A stretch of 64,000 nucleotides of DNA from Lachnospiraceae bacterium. Lineage in GTDB: Bacteria > Bacillota > Clostridia > Lachnospirales > Lachnospiraceae. Below the pieces are notes generated by a model. That model searched no databases. It was not told where the DNA came from and saw only the letters and a program-made list of their open reading frames with translations. Every line of letters begins with the position of its first letter. Position 1 is the first letter of the stretch. Where the stretch lies: the NCBI GenBank assembly GCA_017427685.1, contig JAFRSH010000036.1, positions 62,001-126,000 on the forward strand, written 5' to 3'. A program made the position numbers and the translations under genes. Shown here piece after piece: positions 62,922 to 64,000 of the stretch.

Positions 62922-63407
62922 ATGGACATCCAATTAAAGCGAGGATTGCTTGAAGTCTGTGTGCTCGCTGCTATCAGGAACGAGGATTCCTACGGCTACA
63001 AGATAATCAAGGACATGAGTCCTTATCTTGAAATGTCAGAGTCCACGCTTTACACGATCCTCAAGAGGCTTGAGGGAGCGGCGCTTCTGACAGTCAGATC
63101 GGCAGAGCACGGCGGAAGGCTTCGGAAGTATTATCACATAACCCCGCAGGGGCGTGACAGGATCGAGGAATTCAGAGACGACTGGAAAGAGATCGAAGCG
63201 ATCTACAGATTCATAACAAGAGAGACGGAGCAGATCACTGCTCCGACCGATACTCCGCAGCTGACCGGTGAGACCGGAAGCCGGCAGGAGACGAATCTAA
63301 CAGGGTTACAGTTCGACACCGGCATGACGCTTGAAACGGGGGCCTTCAGTCAGAACGGTAATGAAGCAGGTCAGACAGAATCATTCGGTGAAACAGAGAG
63401 GAAATAA
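62922..63407 (+). CDS. PadR-family transcriptional regulator
   Basis: The 161-residue regulator has the PadR winged helix in residues 1-80: LKRGLLEVCVLAAI, YGYKIIKDM and SESTLYTILKRLEGAALL, with the wing GGRLRKYYHITPQG. A ~70-residue C-terminal tail beyond the short dimer helix is low-complexity and Thr/Gly-rich, without the longer PadR C-terminal coiled coil. It sits 1 bp upstream of a DUF1700-type membrane protein, a common PadR-HAAS pairing in Bacillota. A perfect dyad over its promoter suggests autorepression. Confidence 0.93.
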   Translation: MDIQLKRGLLEVCVLAAIRNEDSYGYKIIKDMSPYLEMSESTLYTILKRLEGAALLTVRSAEHGGRLRKYYHITPQGRDRIEEFRDDWKEIEAIYRFITRETEQITAPTDTPQLTGETGSRQETNLTGLQFDTGMTLETGAFSQNGNEAGQTESFGETERK

Positions 63408-63408
63408 T

Positions 63409-64000
63409 ATGGGTAAGACAGAATTTTTGGAGCAGCTCAGAAGAGGTCTTTCCGGCTGCCCCGATCAGGAAAAGGAAGAGAGGATCGCATTTTATGACGA
63501 AATGATAAGCGATTACCTTGAGGAAGGACTTACGGAGAGTGAAGCCGTTGCAAAGATCGGCGATCCCCGTGATATCGCGGCCGGCATCATGGCAGACCTG
63601 CCTCTTTCGACGCTGGTTAAAGAGAGGATCAGACCGGGCAGAAAGCTTAAGAGCTGGGAACTCATCCTGATCATACTTGGCAGTCCCATATGGGTATCCC
63701 TGGTGATAGCAGCGATCGCGGTCATCTTCTCGATATATGTAGCGGTTTGGTCCATAGTCGTTGCTGTTTACGCGGCAGACCTCGGACTTGCGGTCGGAGC
63801 GATCTGTGCTCCTGTTTACGGTATATTCACTTTCTCGGCTTCGGGAATGATGATGATCGGTATCGGAGTGTTCTGTGCCGGCGCAGCGATCGCACTCTTT
63901 ATAGGATGTATCAAATTCACGGGTGTGATGGTTAAACTCACACGTTCAATACTGCTCGGTATCAAGAGTCTTTTTATCAAAAAGGACGAGACAGCAGAGA
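63409..64000 (+). CDS. DUF1700 (HAAS-type) membrane protein, cut by window end
   Basis: At least 197 residues are visible; the 3' end is outside the window. The N-terminal HAAS-like helix domain reads FLEQLRRGLSG, ERIAFYDEMISDYLEEGLTE and AVAKIGDPRDIAAGI, the DUF1700 pattern. Transmembrane helices follow at about 83-105, 110-125, 130-150 and 155-170. It starts 1 bp after the PadR stop, with GAGAGGAAATAAT before the ATG. Such PadR-controlled HAAS proteins are often linked to envelope stress or to an adjacent transporter or adhesin gene; none is visible. Confidence 0.88.
   Translation, partial: MGKTEFLEQLRRGLSGCPDQEKEERIAFYDEMISDYLEEGLTESEAVAKIGDPRDIAAGIMADLPLSTLVKERIRPGRKLKSWELILIILGSPIWVSLVIAAIAVIFSIYVAVWSIVVAVYAADLGLAVGAICAPVYGIFTFSASGMMMIGIGVFCAGAAIALFIGCIKFTGVMVKLTRSILLGIKSLFIKKDETAE

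Overview
The window looks like the chromosome of an anaerobic Clostridia-type Bacillota, probably a gut or rumen Lachnospiraceae-like bacterium. The evidence is a fab cluster built on FabK with a MarR-type regulator, pyrophosphate-dependent phosphofructokinase, a DUF3021-LytTR pair, BlaI-BlaR1, an ECF-type vitamin importer, a sortase (LPKTG) surface protein, intracellular GH43 enzymes and c-di-GMP proteins. Genes are dense, with strong AGGAGG-like ribosome binding sites and sigma-A-like promoters. I saw no rRNA, tRNA, CRISPR array, transposase or phage gene.

Layout. 1-3.5 kb: the end of a polysaccharide-type protein, a zinc-ribbon membrane protein, an EAL phosphodiesterase and a small FeoB-associated protein. 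3.9-7.6 kb: a heterodimeric ABC exporter. 7.7-8.6 kb: a GH43 glycosidase. 8.7-19.3 kb: an unrecognised operon (two GNAT-like proteins and a 2323-residue helical giant) followed by a small YbjN/secretion-chaperone-like protein. 19.3-24.9 kb: nucleotide-sugar dehydrogenase, NAD(P)HX repair, a galactokinase/galacturonokinase-like enzyme and alanine dehydrogenase. 25-29.3 kb: BlaI-BlaR1 and an ABC-2 transporter. 29.7-36.7 kb: a radical SAM activase, a 1456-residue secreted repeat protein, DUF3021-LytTR and a small metal-binding protein. 37-43.3 kb: fatty-acid synthesis. 43.4-47.7 kb: PPi-PFK and a hybrid histidine kinase. 47.7-54.4 kb: a cobalamin-riboswitch operon. 54.7-57.5 kb: a diguanylate cyclase and a second GH43. 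57.6-64 kb: paired ABC exporters with a DUF1854 protein, then PadR and a DUF1700-type protein.

The most notable unit is 47.66-54.39 kb. A cobalamin riboswitch with a terminator leads into a sortase-anchored DUF4430 protein, a membrane protein combining an alpha/alpha-barrel with a DUF4430 domain (the architecture of human intrinsic factor and transcobalamin), and an ECF importer (EcfT, a fused EcfA-EcfA' and an S component). It reads as a complete Gram-positive vitamin B12 capture and uptake system.

Two other points stand out. A ~150-bp long-hairpin element occurs twice (38.16-38.31 and 54.42-54.57 kb). It has a 46-bp core conserved at 39 of 46 positions with compensatory changes, and outer arms that pair in both copies but differ in sequence. 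The 8.7-19.3 kb giant-protein operon has no function I can recognise.
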